NCBI RefSeq assembly: GCF_019097595.1
Contig: NC_080718.1
Span: forward strand, 23,360,157 to 23,424,156
DNA: 64,000 nucleotides
Reading direction: 5' to 3'
Source: Hemibagrus wyckioides
Lineage: Eukaryota > Chordata > Actinopteri > Siluriformes > Bagridae
This document shows, one piece after another, positions 10,388 to 20,982 of this stretch. The translations under genes were made by a program, and so were the position numbers. Position 1 is the stretch's first letter; each line of letters starts with the position of its first letter. The notes below the pieces were generated by a model, which saw nothing but the letters and a program-made list of their open reading frames with translations, searched no databases and was not told the DNA's origin.

Positions 10388-11644
10388 CTGGGAAATCTGC
10401 GGATGTTTGGAGTTCAACACCTCGAGGCTGATATGAAACTGACTAATTTAAGCAATTCATTATAACTAATGAGTTAACCCTTTTTTTTACCATTACACAG
10501 GTTTAATTTGACTTAGAGACTTATTTTCAATCGGTATGAACAAATGAATTATTTTATCACTGCAAATCTGATGTAAAATTAGTGTGAGAGGTGTGTTCCC
10601 TCTGTTGGATAAGCTCACAGAATTTTAGTGACTGATGATACAGTAACACCTGCAAATTTTAAATGCTTAGGAGCAAGCACTTGGGCCAACTCAGAGAGCG
10701 GAAATGGGTTTAATATCACCATTTATTTTTATGTGAAGGAAATATAATAATTTTTAAAACTTTCCTATGAAAAACGTTTAAGCTTTCAACAGCGCCGTTG
10801 TTTGATTCATATTTTTTGACCTTGTCCTCATTCTTCACCTGCAACAGCCAGAAGTGCTGACATGATTCGACTGATCAAGATGCAAAGATCCATCATAAAG
10901 TCATTTTATATAGTAAGGTCATCTTTTAGAAGTGCCTGTATTACGGTGTATATTTACAGTGACAATAAGAATGACCTCATTAAGATCTTCCTTCAAACTT
11001 TTCAAGTTAACACTCTAGACAAACCTCCTGCAATAAATTAGAAACACCTTCAGGGAACTTCATAGATGTCAAAATCTCTTATTGTACTGCCATCAGTAGT
11101 GTTTCTATGAGTGATGAATTTTTATTCTTACTTTTTGTGACAGGTCCATAATTAAGTAAGGCAGAGTTGTCATTTCGAAAGTGCGATGTTTTGCAAGGTT
11201 TAATTATTTATCTATTTTTCTACACACACTCTCAGGAATAAATTTTGTTGTTTCTTCGCAATAACTACATTTTTAAGTGTAGTCATGATAACAAAATGTC
11301 GAGATAACTAAAAGACAGTTCTCATTTCATGAAATGTATTTCCCGGCCTTGTAGATATACTCTGTTTCAATTAGAGATAACACACAGCCTCGGGTTTAAT
11401 AATGAAACGCCCAATGCTTCACAACTGACATGGTGTCTGAAAGGATTAATCATCAGAACAAAGGTCTAGAATAATTATTTTAAATTTTTTTCCCTCAAAA
11501 CAACAGCATTTTGTAAAGTGTATGAACAATTACTACCATAGGGTAGAAATATATAAGTTCAGGGACACTAGGAAATTATGATTCATTGATAAGAGTTTAA
11601 AATATCTGATTTCTATGTAGTATTTTTAATGTAATTCATGAATT
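10388..11644. other. unique AT-rich sequence
   Basis: No gene recognised. A short phrase at 10782-10800 (CAACAGCGCCGTTG) resembles the end of family D (compare 19780-19795). Confidence 0.5.
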
Positions 11645-12085
11645 TGTCATGAACCAGACTCTAGATGTAGGAGTGAGTGAGGACAGAAGGCAGGAACACG
11701 CAAAAACAGGTGAAGCAGAAAATAAGGCAAACCGTCACAAAAATAGGACGGTCAAAAATACCAGAATAGCCAAAAGTACCGGAACACAAACAAACACAGT
11801 AAGATTTCAAATCGTAATCGAAATACACAGGTCAAAAACAGGCGAAGTTTAATCAGGGTAAAAACAGCAGTAAATGAGATCCAAAAATGACAACAGTCCA
11901 AGTATCTAAACATGAAGGTTTAGTAGCATCATGAATCTAAAGACACTGAACGTACACCTCACGAAGAGGCATGGAAACAAAGGGAAACAGAGACAGGAAA
12001 CAGGTGAGTTCGATTAAAAGTCTGGTGATTGAGAATATAGGAACGTCGTGGATGTTAGGAGTTGTAGACTGCGGCAGCCGTATTT
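11645..12085 (-). repeat. A-rich dispersed fish repeat, second copy
   Basis: Same phrase structure as 661-905, with 'GTCAAAAACAGGCGAAGTTT', 'AAACAGGTGAGTTCGATTAA', 'GTCTGGTGATTGAGAATA' and 'GGAGTTGTAGACTGCGGC'. From recall this is the A-rich strand of a widespread fish retroelement UTR or LTR. The 67-codon open frame inside it is not a gene. Confidence 0.4.
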
Positions 12086-12228
12086 GTTAGACGCTTTGAA
12101 ACGGGATTCGATACGTTGCACACTGACACCTGATTGATTAATTAATCCTCCAAATGTCAATCATAAAAAATAATTAGAGATAACACAGATATAAATGTGT
12201 TTGTGTGTGCGCGTGTATATATATATAT

Positions 12229-12897
12229 ACCGATTAGCCATAACATTATGGGAACTGGTAGGTGAAGTGAATAACACTGATGATCTCCTCATCATGACAC
12301 CTGTTAGTCGGTGGGATATAGTAGGCTGAAAGTAAACATTTTGGGTGGCCTGGTGCATGTGTGTCGGTTACCTGGGGAACACATGGAAGAAAGCAAGTGG
12401 ACAGAGGCAATGTCATGCTTTGGGCAATGTTCTGCTGGGAAACGTTGGGTCCAGCCATCCATGTGTAGGTTACTTTGACACATACCACCTACCTTGCAGA
12501 CCTATACACCCTTTCATGGAAACGATATTCCCTGATGGCTGTGGTCTCTTTCAGCAGGATAATGTGCCGTGCCACAAAGCAAAAATGGTTCAGGAATGGT
12601 TTGATGAGCACAACAATGAGTTTGATGTGTTGACTTGGCCTCCAATTTCCCCAGATCTCAATCCAATCGAGCATTTGTGGAATATGCTGGACAAATGAGT
12701 CTGATCCATGGAGGCTCCACCTCGCAACTTACAGGACTTAAAGGATCTGCTGCTAACATCCTGGTGCCAGATACCACAGCACACCTTCAGGGATCTAGTG
12801 GAGTCCATGCCTCGACGGGTCAGGGCTGTTTTGGCAGCAAAAGGGGGACCAACACAATATTAGGCAAGTGGTCATCATGTTATGGCTGATCGGTGTA
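12229..12897 (+). mobile_element. Tc1/mariner family a, internally deleted copy
   Basis: The left end 'CCGATTAGCCATAACATTAT' and the right end 'CATGTTATGGCTGATCGGTG' form terminal inverted repeats of about 24 bases, bordered by TA on both sides as expected for Tc1/mariner. The element is only about 670 bp. The 5' untranslated region joins near 12340 directly to the middle of the transposase gene, so the DNA-binding half and the first catalytic Asp are gone. Confidence 0.9.
12345..12863 (+). pseudogene. Tc1/mariner family a transposase, C-terminal half
   Basis: The frame encodes ...PDGCGLFQQDNVPCHKAK... and ...PPISPDLNPIEHLW..., the second Asp and the Glu of the DDE triad. By count 36 residues separate this Asp and Glu, so the family is DD36E-like and not classical DD34E. 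Two in-frame TGA codons at about 12696 and 12702 interrupt the frame just after LDK. The same frame then continues through 'APPRNLQDLKDLL' to a natural-looking stop near 12861. The N-terminal helix-turn-helix domains and the first catalytic Asp are missing. It cannot encode an active enzyme. Confidence 0.9.
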
Positions 12898-14429
12898 TAC
12901 ACAGTGTTGTGTGTGTGTGTGTAATAATTTCTTTTCAAATTTTCTTACTTTTTTCTTGCTCCAATGTAGAGGTAGGTAAATTATTTAGGTAATTTATTTA
13001 ATTGATTTTTTTCTTTATTTATTTGCACTATTTATTGACTGCAGATGCTCCTTGGATATTACGCTAAATCTGACAATGACTTAAAGATGACTGTGGAGCT
13101 GAGTCTCCCATTTTAAAGCTCTGCTACAACACAAACCTCCACTGAAACAGCACATCCACAGGATACACTAGGGAATATAAAATGAGATGGTCTTATTATT
13201 CCCAAAATACTATCCACACGTTACGGGTTTATGTTTATCAAACTCCTACGTACTGGCACTTTGGCACTTTCGTCTCTTTCTCCCGTGATCTTATAGTGTT
13301 TTTCTACCAGACTGTGCAGCATGCTGCGGCTAGGCATTACTACCCATGATCCTCCTCGGCATTGCTATTTCCGCTACCAAACGAGCCGTGCCATACTTAA
13401 GTTCCCATCCTGTATTATCGTGGTTAGACTTCTTGGTCAGGTAGCATGCGATCTGAACTGGGACATACTTATGGGTGGAGATAAAAATAGTGCAGACCAT
13501 CAAATGGTCAAAGACACTGAAACAGAACCGTCCTGATTAATGCCTCAGGCTGAAATTGCTTCTGTACCAGGAAGTAGAACTTTCTGTGAAAGTTACTCAC
13601 ACTCACTTTTTTTTTTTAAAAAAAGCCTAATTTTTTTTCCGTTGGATTCAAGAGGCTTGCGATTTGATGTAGCAGATTCATTTGGGTTGATTTATCCACT
13701 GTAATATTTTCATATGCTTTATTTTGATTGATCTTACATTTCTTCTCCATGATCCAAGTAAAATCTGTTATTTATAGTTAAGATAAAAACCCAAATGGCT
13801 TTCTTTGGCCAAATGGCATTTGTTATAACATAATGGCAATGAATGCAACTGGTTTGTACTCAAACTCCTTTGTATTGTCACTGAAGATTAAAGTACTTTC
13901 ACAGTTGGCTGGGTGTGTAGGCAGCTATTAGCAAACACGCTGAGTCTCGTGCTTTGTAAAAACATGCTTGGTGCTTACTGCGCTTAGTGCATGCTCGATT
14001 TTTTTTTTTATACAGTATTTTACTACTTATGCCTATAAAGTCACTATCAGACAAACGTCTTCTATTTGTGAATGTGATCCACAAACTCAGCCAGCATAGA
14101 GATCCATGAGTTCACTTGTTGTTGCCAAGTTGTGGAAAGATGCGTAGCTGGCAAGAGAAGTGCTAAAATTACACTCGTCTCTGATCGATTTGGTAGAAAC
14201 TTAGTTTTGCACCACTTCTCTTTTGTCACATGCTTGAACAAGCTTTAGGCTCACATCAAGTCACTTTAGATAAGAAACATTACTCAGTGTAAATGTGCAG
14301 AAATCAATAACAACAGTGGTTATCTATTTGAGATCATAAATCCAGCCCATGCAACTAAATTGGTGTTTTTATCTCCCCTAAACATTTCTAAGAACTAAAT
14401 CTCATGCCTCAGAATTAGTGTTTCCTGTA
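12898..14429. other. unique sequence, one possible retroelement UTR
   Basis: A (GT)n run lies at 12906-12922. Around 13310-13560 the phrase 'CATTACTACCCATGATCCTC' with a following GC-richer stretch resembles 5' regions of fish retroelements, and the 71-codon frame there has no domain. The remainder is AT-rich and unremarkable. Confidence 0.4.
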
Positions 14430-14745
14430 AATCCAATTCGGTTTCTCAACTCAAATTCTAATTAAGAGCCCGGTGACAACTGTGATGAAGACGCAGCTGG
14501 CAAAGATGTTGTCTTATCACAGCTATTGTGGAACAGATTCACTTTCATGCAAGCAAATCAATAGTGCTGCCTCTTGAAACATACTTAGCAATGCCTAAAA
14601 GCCAATGTCAGCCTTAATATATGAATTATGAGAACGAATATTGCGAGTGACAGGCAGATAAAACCGATGTAAATATGCTCTGATTTAGATCACTGTATTC
14701 AAACCTGCTTTGAGCTATAAGATGCAATTAACTAGAAACCTGCTT
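14430..14745. promoter_or_regulatory. candidate conserved non-coding element
   Basis: Repeat-free block with words such as 'TCTAATTAAGAGCCCGGTGA', 'ATGAAGACGCAGCTGGC' (E box CAGCTG), 'CATGCAAGCAAATCAATAG' and 'GCGAGTGACAGGCAGATAA' (CTGTC/GACAG TALE-type core). No open frame. Weak, composition-based call. Confidence 0.25.
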
Positions 14746-16162
14746 TACATGGATTTTAACTGTCATGAAAGTAAGACAGCAAATATTTAATCTTCGATGA
14801 AAATGTAGTTAAAAATCAGTGTTTTTTGTTGTTGTGGTTGTTTTTTCATCATGATCTATATTATTTAGCACAGCAGGCCATGAAGTAAACCATCAGCAAT
14901 AATCAATTATGACCTGCTGGAGATTTACACAACATACACATTTAAATGCACTGCATCAGGATGATGAAGAAAGGATGGCACTTAGACCGAGTAAAGAAGC
15001 TGCACTAACACCTTATGAAGTGGTAAGAAGTCTTCTCAGAGGTTAGTCCTAGACTTCCAATCACTGATTAAAGACAGAAAACAGCAGGAGCACCAAAAAA
15101 GAGAGATAGATGAAAGCAGCTCAGTGTCCAGATACCCTGTAAGCATCCTCCAGTCTCTCTCTCCCCCTTCTCTGTACTCTGCTGATATAGACTTTGTACC
15201 AGCCGAATCAATTCCAGTCTCATGTCTGACTTATAAACTTAAAAGAAATTGCTCTAAAAGTATTTTTCCCCCCATTACATGATATACAAACAACCTTCTG
15301 AAAGCAATGCCTGCTATTCTGACACTAGGGCACCAAATCAGCAAGCCAGTGTGCTTAAATAGCAAAAACATTTCAAAGAAAACCCCCTACTGTTTCTGAA
15401 GTACACAATAATTCCAGATTAGTGTCAGGTGTGTAGTAGCTGACATTCGACATCTTTGTACACTTCTGATTCACAAGGATAATAGTAGTACACTTAAGGA
15501 GACAAAATGAGACTTTTCCTTTCCGTCTCAGATTAGAAAGAGGTGTAACACAAATGACATGATAGCTGAATCTGTTTGGTGATACAAATGTAGAAATTTG
15601 CAGCTACATCACTCGAAGCCATAGCTGATCTCAGCTATGGATGTCATTGTGATTGTTTTTTAATCCCAACCAGGCAATTAACAAATTTAGCTGGTTGTAT
15701 TGCTGCAACTCAGAAGTGAGATGTCGTACATAGGAATTAGCTCATTTTCAAGCTTAGCGCAATAGCGGTACGAAGTGGATAAAACACATACAGTGCGATA
15801 AAAGTGTGTCTTGTTCACAATAGGCTAGCTAGCTAATATTAGTGATCGTTAGGTTGTAAATTATTTACTTCCTCAAAACAGCAAACTATATATTTTAGAT
15901 TGAATTAACTAATAAACTCAAATTTCACAAAGTAGCAAAGTGATGTATTATTTACTGTTGACGGGCTCATGATGTCATGCTTGAGGACGTCTTAGCTTTC
16001 TGCATAGGAAATTCATCTTCTTCGTTTTTCCTTTGTTGGAATTTGGAAATTCTTAGTGCTGAGAAGCATATTTTCTGAAATATAGTACAAACAAATTAGC
16101 AGCCTAATTTAAACAAATGTGACCCTGAACAGGAAGTTACTAAGGATGAATGAATAGACGTC
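14746..16162. other. unique sequence
   Basis: No repeat or gene recognised. A short T-rich tract with TTGTTG repeats lies at 14820-14846. Confidence 0.5.
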
Positions 16163-16532
16163 TGTTAGAATTTGCGGGTTCACTCAGAGAAGATGCCTGA
16201 GCTGTGCTGCTGCCACTACTGATATCAGGGTTAGAGAACCACACAGAGACAGTGATTGAATAGCAAAACTCTTTACTGAGATGAACAGTGAGTTTATATA
16301 GAAGAAAGGTGTAATATTCAGTGTTATCTATAGGAAAACAAAAGACGTCAGCACAAACAGACATGGTGGTTGATTTGTTCACTGGCGGTTTGGCGAGTTT
16401 ATTATGAAAACGGTTATCTAAATTACAGAAGAAGAAACTGTCAGTGAGTGAATAGAACAGAAAGCATTTCTAGGACAAAACAAAGTATATTACGGTCATA
16501 ATATGAGGTCATAAACAAACAGTATCACACAG
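16163..16532 (-). mobile_element. candidate solo LTR
   Basis: On the minus strand the order is TATA-like 'CTATATAAACTC', about 25 bases to 'CAGTAAAGAG' (weak AATAAA-like), a CT/GT-rich stretch with 'TCTGTGTGGTTCTC', and an end in TTCTAACA. The plus-strand limits would be TGTTAG at 16163 and ACACA near 16532, giving the TG...CA form of an LTR. I could not identify a clear target-site duplication, and no internal retroelement sequence adjoins it. Confidence 0.3.
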
Positions 16533-16804
16533 TCAGCCCAAGGTAGAGCGTGCAAAGATATATAGAGAATATATCAATGCTATTACCGTGTCCCACAGAG
16601 AAAAAATGTTATGTCTTATGTCTCACAATCATATGACATTTTGCATCACATGGGATCCCAGTTTTTATATACATACATGTCTAATGTAAATAAAGGGTTC
16701 TAAAAGTATTTAAAAAGACATTATCTGTCCACATATTGTGTTGCATCCCCCTTTTTGATGCCAGAATTTTAAATCAAGCATGATAATAATCCGCTATATT
16801 ATAT

Positions 16805-17042
16805 CCATCCGTCCATCCATCTGCACATGATCACGGAGAGCCTGGAGTCTGTCACAGGAAACTCGGGGCACAAAGTGGAGGACACTATGGAAGGAGTGCT
16901 AAATACACAGACACATACCCATTAACTCATTATGGACAATTTAAAGACTCTGTACAAGGCATGTCTTTGAACTAGAAGGAAAAGTCCGAAGAAAGCCCCA
17001 AAAAATCGGGAGAACATGCAAACCGGCCACCGTGCCCTCATA
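16805..17042 (-). mobile_element. SINE-3 copy, degraded
   Basis: The plus strand shows 'CCATCCGTCCATCCATC', then 'AGCCTGGAGTCTGTCACAGG', 'TTATGGACAATTTAAAGAC', 'CATGTCTTTGAAC', 'GGGAGAACATGCAAAC' and 'GGCCACCGTGCCC', all in SINE-3 order on the minus strand. The B-box region is deleted between ATGCAAAC and the head. Confidence 0.7.
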
Positions 17043-18193
17043 AAAATACCGTAAAAAAACATAAATACAACTAATGACTCTAAACTGCATCAGTTGACAT
17101 AAAGCACAACAACACACACGACATACCCTACTGCTCAATAAATAAAGAGAAATTATACTCATGTGGTGTAATAGTCTGGAAATTCAACATCCAACAACAT
17201 TTTGACTGATAACGGCTACGGCTGTACAAGGTGATGAGTCTCCACAAGTCAATTAGAGAAGAAATTAAAGAGTCATAATGAATGTGTGATTGAGCCCAAT
17301 GGTGTGCATGGCAACAAGCAAAATGCATGAGCATGGGATTGCTATTAGATTTTTTTTTCAGGTGCTTTGTAATCCAAATGGTAGCAATTTTCACAGTGGG
17401 TACTGGACTAGAAGAATGCATGTTTTCCGTTTTGCATAAAAGAATTTTATAATTCAAGCACATGCAACAATTATATTTATTATTCCGTTCAAATCACTAG
17501 GGATGCACTAAATGCTAAATATTCATGAAACATACAGTAAATGTTTTGTTTGTTCAAATAAGTCATGTTTGCCAACATTTTGATTGAAAATCTGTTATTT
17601 TTTGATTAATCATGTGCTAGTATTGCTTATTAATAATGTTTAGTTGTGTATAATAAAGTCATTGCAGATAGATTTTTCGACAGTCTGCCAATCACCTAAT
17701 CCTAGTCGCTGAGACAAGGAGCCTCAACTCGTGGGCCGCCCCAGACGAGCAAGCGAAAAGGAAGAGAGCAATAAAAGCAACAAAGAGTGTTGCGCCAAAG
17801 CCAGAGGGTCTATGAGCATTTTGTTTTGTGTGAAACCAAACGCTTTTGTGTGTTCTGATTCACTTTTTGCATTTCTATCACTTTATCCTCATACGTACTC
17901 AAACAGGAAAGCAGGCGCGAGCTCATATATTCTGCAACATGTAGGGAAACTTCCTGTCTAAACACCCTAGGTGAGAGGTGAGTCCCATCCACTGTACATA
18001 TCTTGGTAAGGGAGGATTTGTGCAGTCAGACAGTTACATTGTGCTTTTGTTTTGTAGGTGAGCAGATAAAAAAAAAAGATATCAAGGAAGTCAGTTTTGT
18101 TAGATTTGTCCTTTCCTTTAAAACTTCCACAGTCCAGCTCTCGCCTTTGTCGTTACTGAGTTGCCCCTAGGCTCACCCCGGGGTCGTAACAGT
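17043..18193. other. unique sequence and a possible retroelement fragment
   Basis: From about 17690 to 18192 the sequence becomes richer in GC and contains 'GGCCGCCCCAGACGAGC', a CAGGTGAG-like junction and the end phrase 'CACCCCGGGGTCGTAACAG' (18174-18192). The last 45 bases match the unit of the 43-bp minisatellite at 61560-61772, and similarity extends a little upstream of it. This suggests that both derive from one dispersed element, perhaps an LTR. Nothing is recognised between 17043 and 17690. Confidence 0.35.
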
Positions 18194-18924
18194 AGTTTAG
18201 TATGAACTAATGTTGAATGAAAGCATGGACTAATCAGGAACTAATACAGGGCCAACCTCAGCTACTACTTGTTAGCACATGTTTGATAGTCACACCTCCT
18301 TGAAGGCAAAAACGAAGAGAAGCTTCTTTCCGCAGGCCATTCCGACCCCCAACCGGGACAACTCTTACAACCTGGATTTGTCTATTTGACACACTATCTC
18401 TACTGGACTACAGCACAATTATTGCACACATACAACAATCGTACTGTTCTACCACCAATCTGCATTCATATACAGTTCATTTTTATACTTCACCATATAC
18501 TTATATATGTATAGTGAAATCTATTTTTTTTGTAATTTATATATTCTTATTAATTCTAATTTAATGATGAAGACAACTGATAAAGTGTTGTCATACTGTC
18601 CATAGTTGTGTATCTGAATGACCTGGATCTCAATTAAATATGCACAATTATATTGCTTTTCTCATAGCATACAGCTCTGGTGGCGCTGGATTAGTGGTGG
18701 TCCTGACGTACATGGATAGCTTCTCCGGTCACGGATCATTTTTATAAAGAGTGTGGCAATCACTTGAAAGTGGATTGCGTGTCTGAGAGATGTGTGCAGA
18801 GACACTGCTGTATTCTCATATCGCATATGCCAGCATGGATTATCGCATCGTAGCTGAGGTTAGAGCTTAATTAGTTCCTGATTAGTCAATGCTTTCATTC
18901 ACTATTAGTTCATGTTGAACTAAC
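18194..18924. mobile_element. 731-bp DNA transposon derivative with ~73-bp inverted ends
   Basis: Left end 18194-18266 and right end 18850-18924 are inverted copies. Shared words on reading inwards include ATGAACTAAT, GAATGAAAGCAT, GACTAATCAGGAACTAAT and AACCTCAGCTAC, with roughly 85 percent identity by eye. There is no transposase frame inside. The interior instead includes a LINE-like 3' end (about 18290-18560) and a block beginning 'CATACAGCTCTGGTGGCGCT'. Non-autonomous, superfamily not determined. Confidence 0.75.
18290..18560 (+). mobile_element. LINE 3' fragment inside the inverted-repeat element
   Basis: The phrases 'TTTCCGCAGGCCATTCCGA', 'CACACTATCTCTACTGGACT', 'ACAGCACAATTATTGCACAC' and 'TATAGTGAAATCTA' follow the layout of fish LINE 3' untranslated regions (end of the reverse-transcriptase frame, then a GCACA-rich and AT-rich UTR). 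It was either captured by, or inserted in, the surrounding element. Confidence 0.45.
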
Positions 18925-19469
18925 AATTAATTCAGATACTAGTCATTGATTCATCATGTTTCCTTTTTGTCAAGTGTTACACTGTTGTTCAAACAGTGGT
19001 GAAGTGTCTGAGAAATATTTCACTATGTGACGGCGAAATACTGCAAGTAGGACAAGATAAAAACACCACCACACTGGATACACACATTAGGTTTACTTTA
19101 AGTGTGCTGTAAAACCTGTGCAGTTTAGTCTCTAATTTATAAAAGATAATAATTCTGAAAAAGCTAAATAATTTTCAGTTTTCAGCTGTTTCAAATGTTG
19201 TGAGGATGATCCCAGTAAAACTTAAACAAAAAGGCAAAGCACAGTTGATATATAAGTAATAAAAACAAAAGAACAAACAATAGTAGCATATTATGAGAAT
19301 TGGTGAGTGGTGTTTATTTTCCAACAACAACATGTCCAGATCTTTTTGTATATTCTATTCTATTTTTTTCATTAATGATAAAATAAACTATTTATGCTTT
19401 ATTAATTTACATTTACTTTTAATCCTGTAAAATATCCGAAAATAAAATTGTTCTCATTATTACTTAATT
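18925..19469. other. AT-rich sequence
   Basis: The first part ('TTGTCAAGTGTTACACTG' near 18967) resembles outer edges of the element to its left, so that element may be larger than drawn. Nothing else recognised. Confidence 0.4.
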
Positions 19470-19805
19470 TACAGCATAGCCATTCCCTCACCAGCCTCTC
19501 TCTCCCCCTCTCCCTCTTTAAGGTTAATAAGACAAAAAAGGAAAAATGTCAACATAAAATCTTAAAGCCTTACTTTTAGACCTTTTTTTTTTTTTTTTTT
19601 GGCTCATCCACTAAACCTGTCTCAGCATAAGATGTTACCATAGTAACAATAACCTATTATGGATTAATTTTACACATCGACATAAAACTGGAATTTGCCT
19701 TGCAGCCGAACAACTGTCAGAACTACTGTGATAGAAAACGAATCAATCACTACCTTTCGACCAATCAGAATTGAGAATTCAAACAGCGCCGTGATACGAG
19801 AAAAA
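19470..19805 (+). mobile_element. family D element, second copy
   Basis: It begins in a region with 'CCCTCACCAGCCTCTCTCT' and ends with 'ACCAATCAGAATTGAGAATT' plus CAAACAGCGCCGTG. The reverse order of both phrases occurs at 53835-54120. A T tract of 18 bases lies at 19583-19600. No coding capacity. Confidence 0.4.
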
Positions 19806-19889
19806 TATGTTCCACACAATGAAGCTAAAGAGAAGCTGCTAAGTCAAGAAGAGTAATCTACAGGCAGAAACAGTAAAGGTTAGGAAACA

Positions 19890-19934
19890 ATGATAATGAT
19901 GATGATGATGATGATGATGATGACGATGATGATC
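19890..19934 (+). repeat. (ATG)n microsatellite
   Basis: About fourteen GAT/ATG triplets with one C substitution. Confidence 0.9.
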
Positions 19935-20224
19935 CAATGCTACATTAAGCAGATTCACACACTACAGGTTTAAAGGGCTTCACAACAACACTGCATGAGA
20001 GTGGAGTGTTTAATAGCATGAGCTAATGGGAAACAGGTGAAACTCATCTGTAACCATGACAACGCAATGCAAACTCCGGTGTTTGACCTCCTTATTAGGA
20101 CTGGAGGTTTATTCCAACGAGATGTTGTGAAGATAAGAGAAGAAAATTGCAGAGACTTATATAATGTATTTCCTTAACAGTGGTGAGTGGTTAATTAGTC
20201 AGTGGAGACACGTGGTGGTAATGA

Positions 20225-20480
20225 AACACAAATGATCCTGGAACTGACAGTAGGCATTATTTCATATGCATATGCAACATACGCATATACATATGCATAT
20301 GACGCACCCTGATTAACCATAATATGCATGTCATTTACATGAAAGATGCTACTTTAGGATTCTGTGTGGGATTGCCGCAGCTATTTGCTTCTAACAAGGA
20401 TCACAAGACAGCAATTTAATTGTGCTTATTATCATCAAAAAGACAACAATGCCCTGACTGACTAATCATCTACCAAGCAC
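20225..20480. promoter_or_regulatory. candidate regulatory block with paired 12-bp palindromes
   Basis: The perfect palindrome CATATGCATATG occurs at 20263-20274 and again at 20290-20301, separated by ATGCAACATACGCATA-type sequence. It is followed by ATATGCATGTCATTTACATG and a repeat-free block ending 'TAATCATCTACCAAGCACAG'. The motif density is suggestive of POU/homeodomain or E-box (CATATG) binding. No conservation evidence is available. Confidence 0.3.
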
Positions 20481-20737
20481 AGTTGTCTTTTTAGCTACAG
20501 GTCTGAAAAATAATCAAGGTCAGATTAAGAAAAAAATAAATTAAAAAAAGACAAAAACAAACATGATCCTTTAACTTACTTAAAAATAAATAGTTTTCCA
20601 AAATTGCTGTGGTATAAGAAATAAAAAAGAGAAATTAATTATGAATTAATTAATTATTAAAAATGAATAGTAACAGTAACACTGCTAGACATTTTACTGT
20701 TGATTATTTTCCTATAAACAGCAACACCCAAGTATTT

Positions 20738-20982
20738 TGGCAGTGGAAGCTCAAGCGGTTAAGGCTCTGGTTTGTTAATCGGAAGATCAGGGTTCAAGCC
20801 CCAGCACTGCCAAGCTGCCACTGTTAGGCCCTTGAGCAAGGATCCCAATCTCCTCCTGCCCTAGGGGTGCATCATGGCTGGCCCTGCACTCTGGCCCAAA
20901 CCCCCAAGTATGGGATATGCGAAGGAAGAATTTTTTTACCATGCAGTAATGTATGTGATAAATAAACTTAACTTAACTTAAT
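20738..20982 (+). mobile_element. SINE-2 copy, full length
   Basis: It has a tRNA-like head 'TGGCAGTGGAAGCTCAAGCG' (A box), the B box in 'AGGGTTCAAGCCCCAGCAC', the 'GCCACTGTTAGGCCCTTGAG' core, 'GGGATATGCGAAGGAAGAAT', and a tail AATAAACTTAACTTAACTTA. This is the best SINE-2 copy in the window. The TTAAC repeats at the 3' end are consistent with LINE-driven retroposition. Confidence 0.85.

Noticed and set aside
16140..16382. 80-codon minus-strand frame as a host gene
   Set aside because: It lies inside the candidate LTR and lacks any domain.
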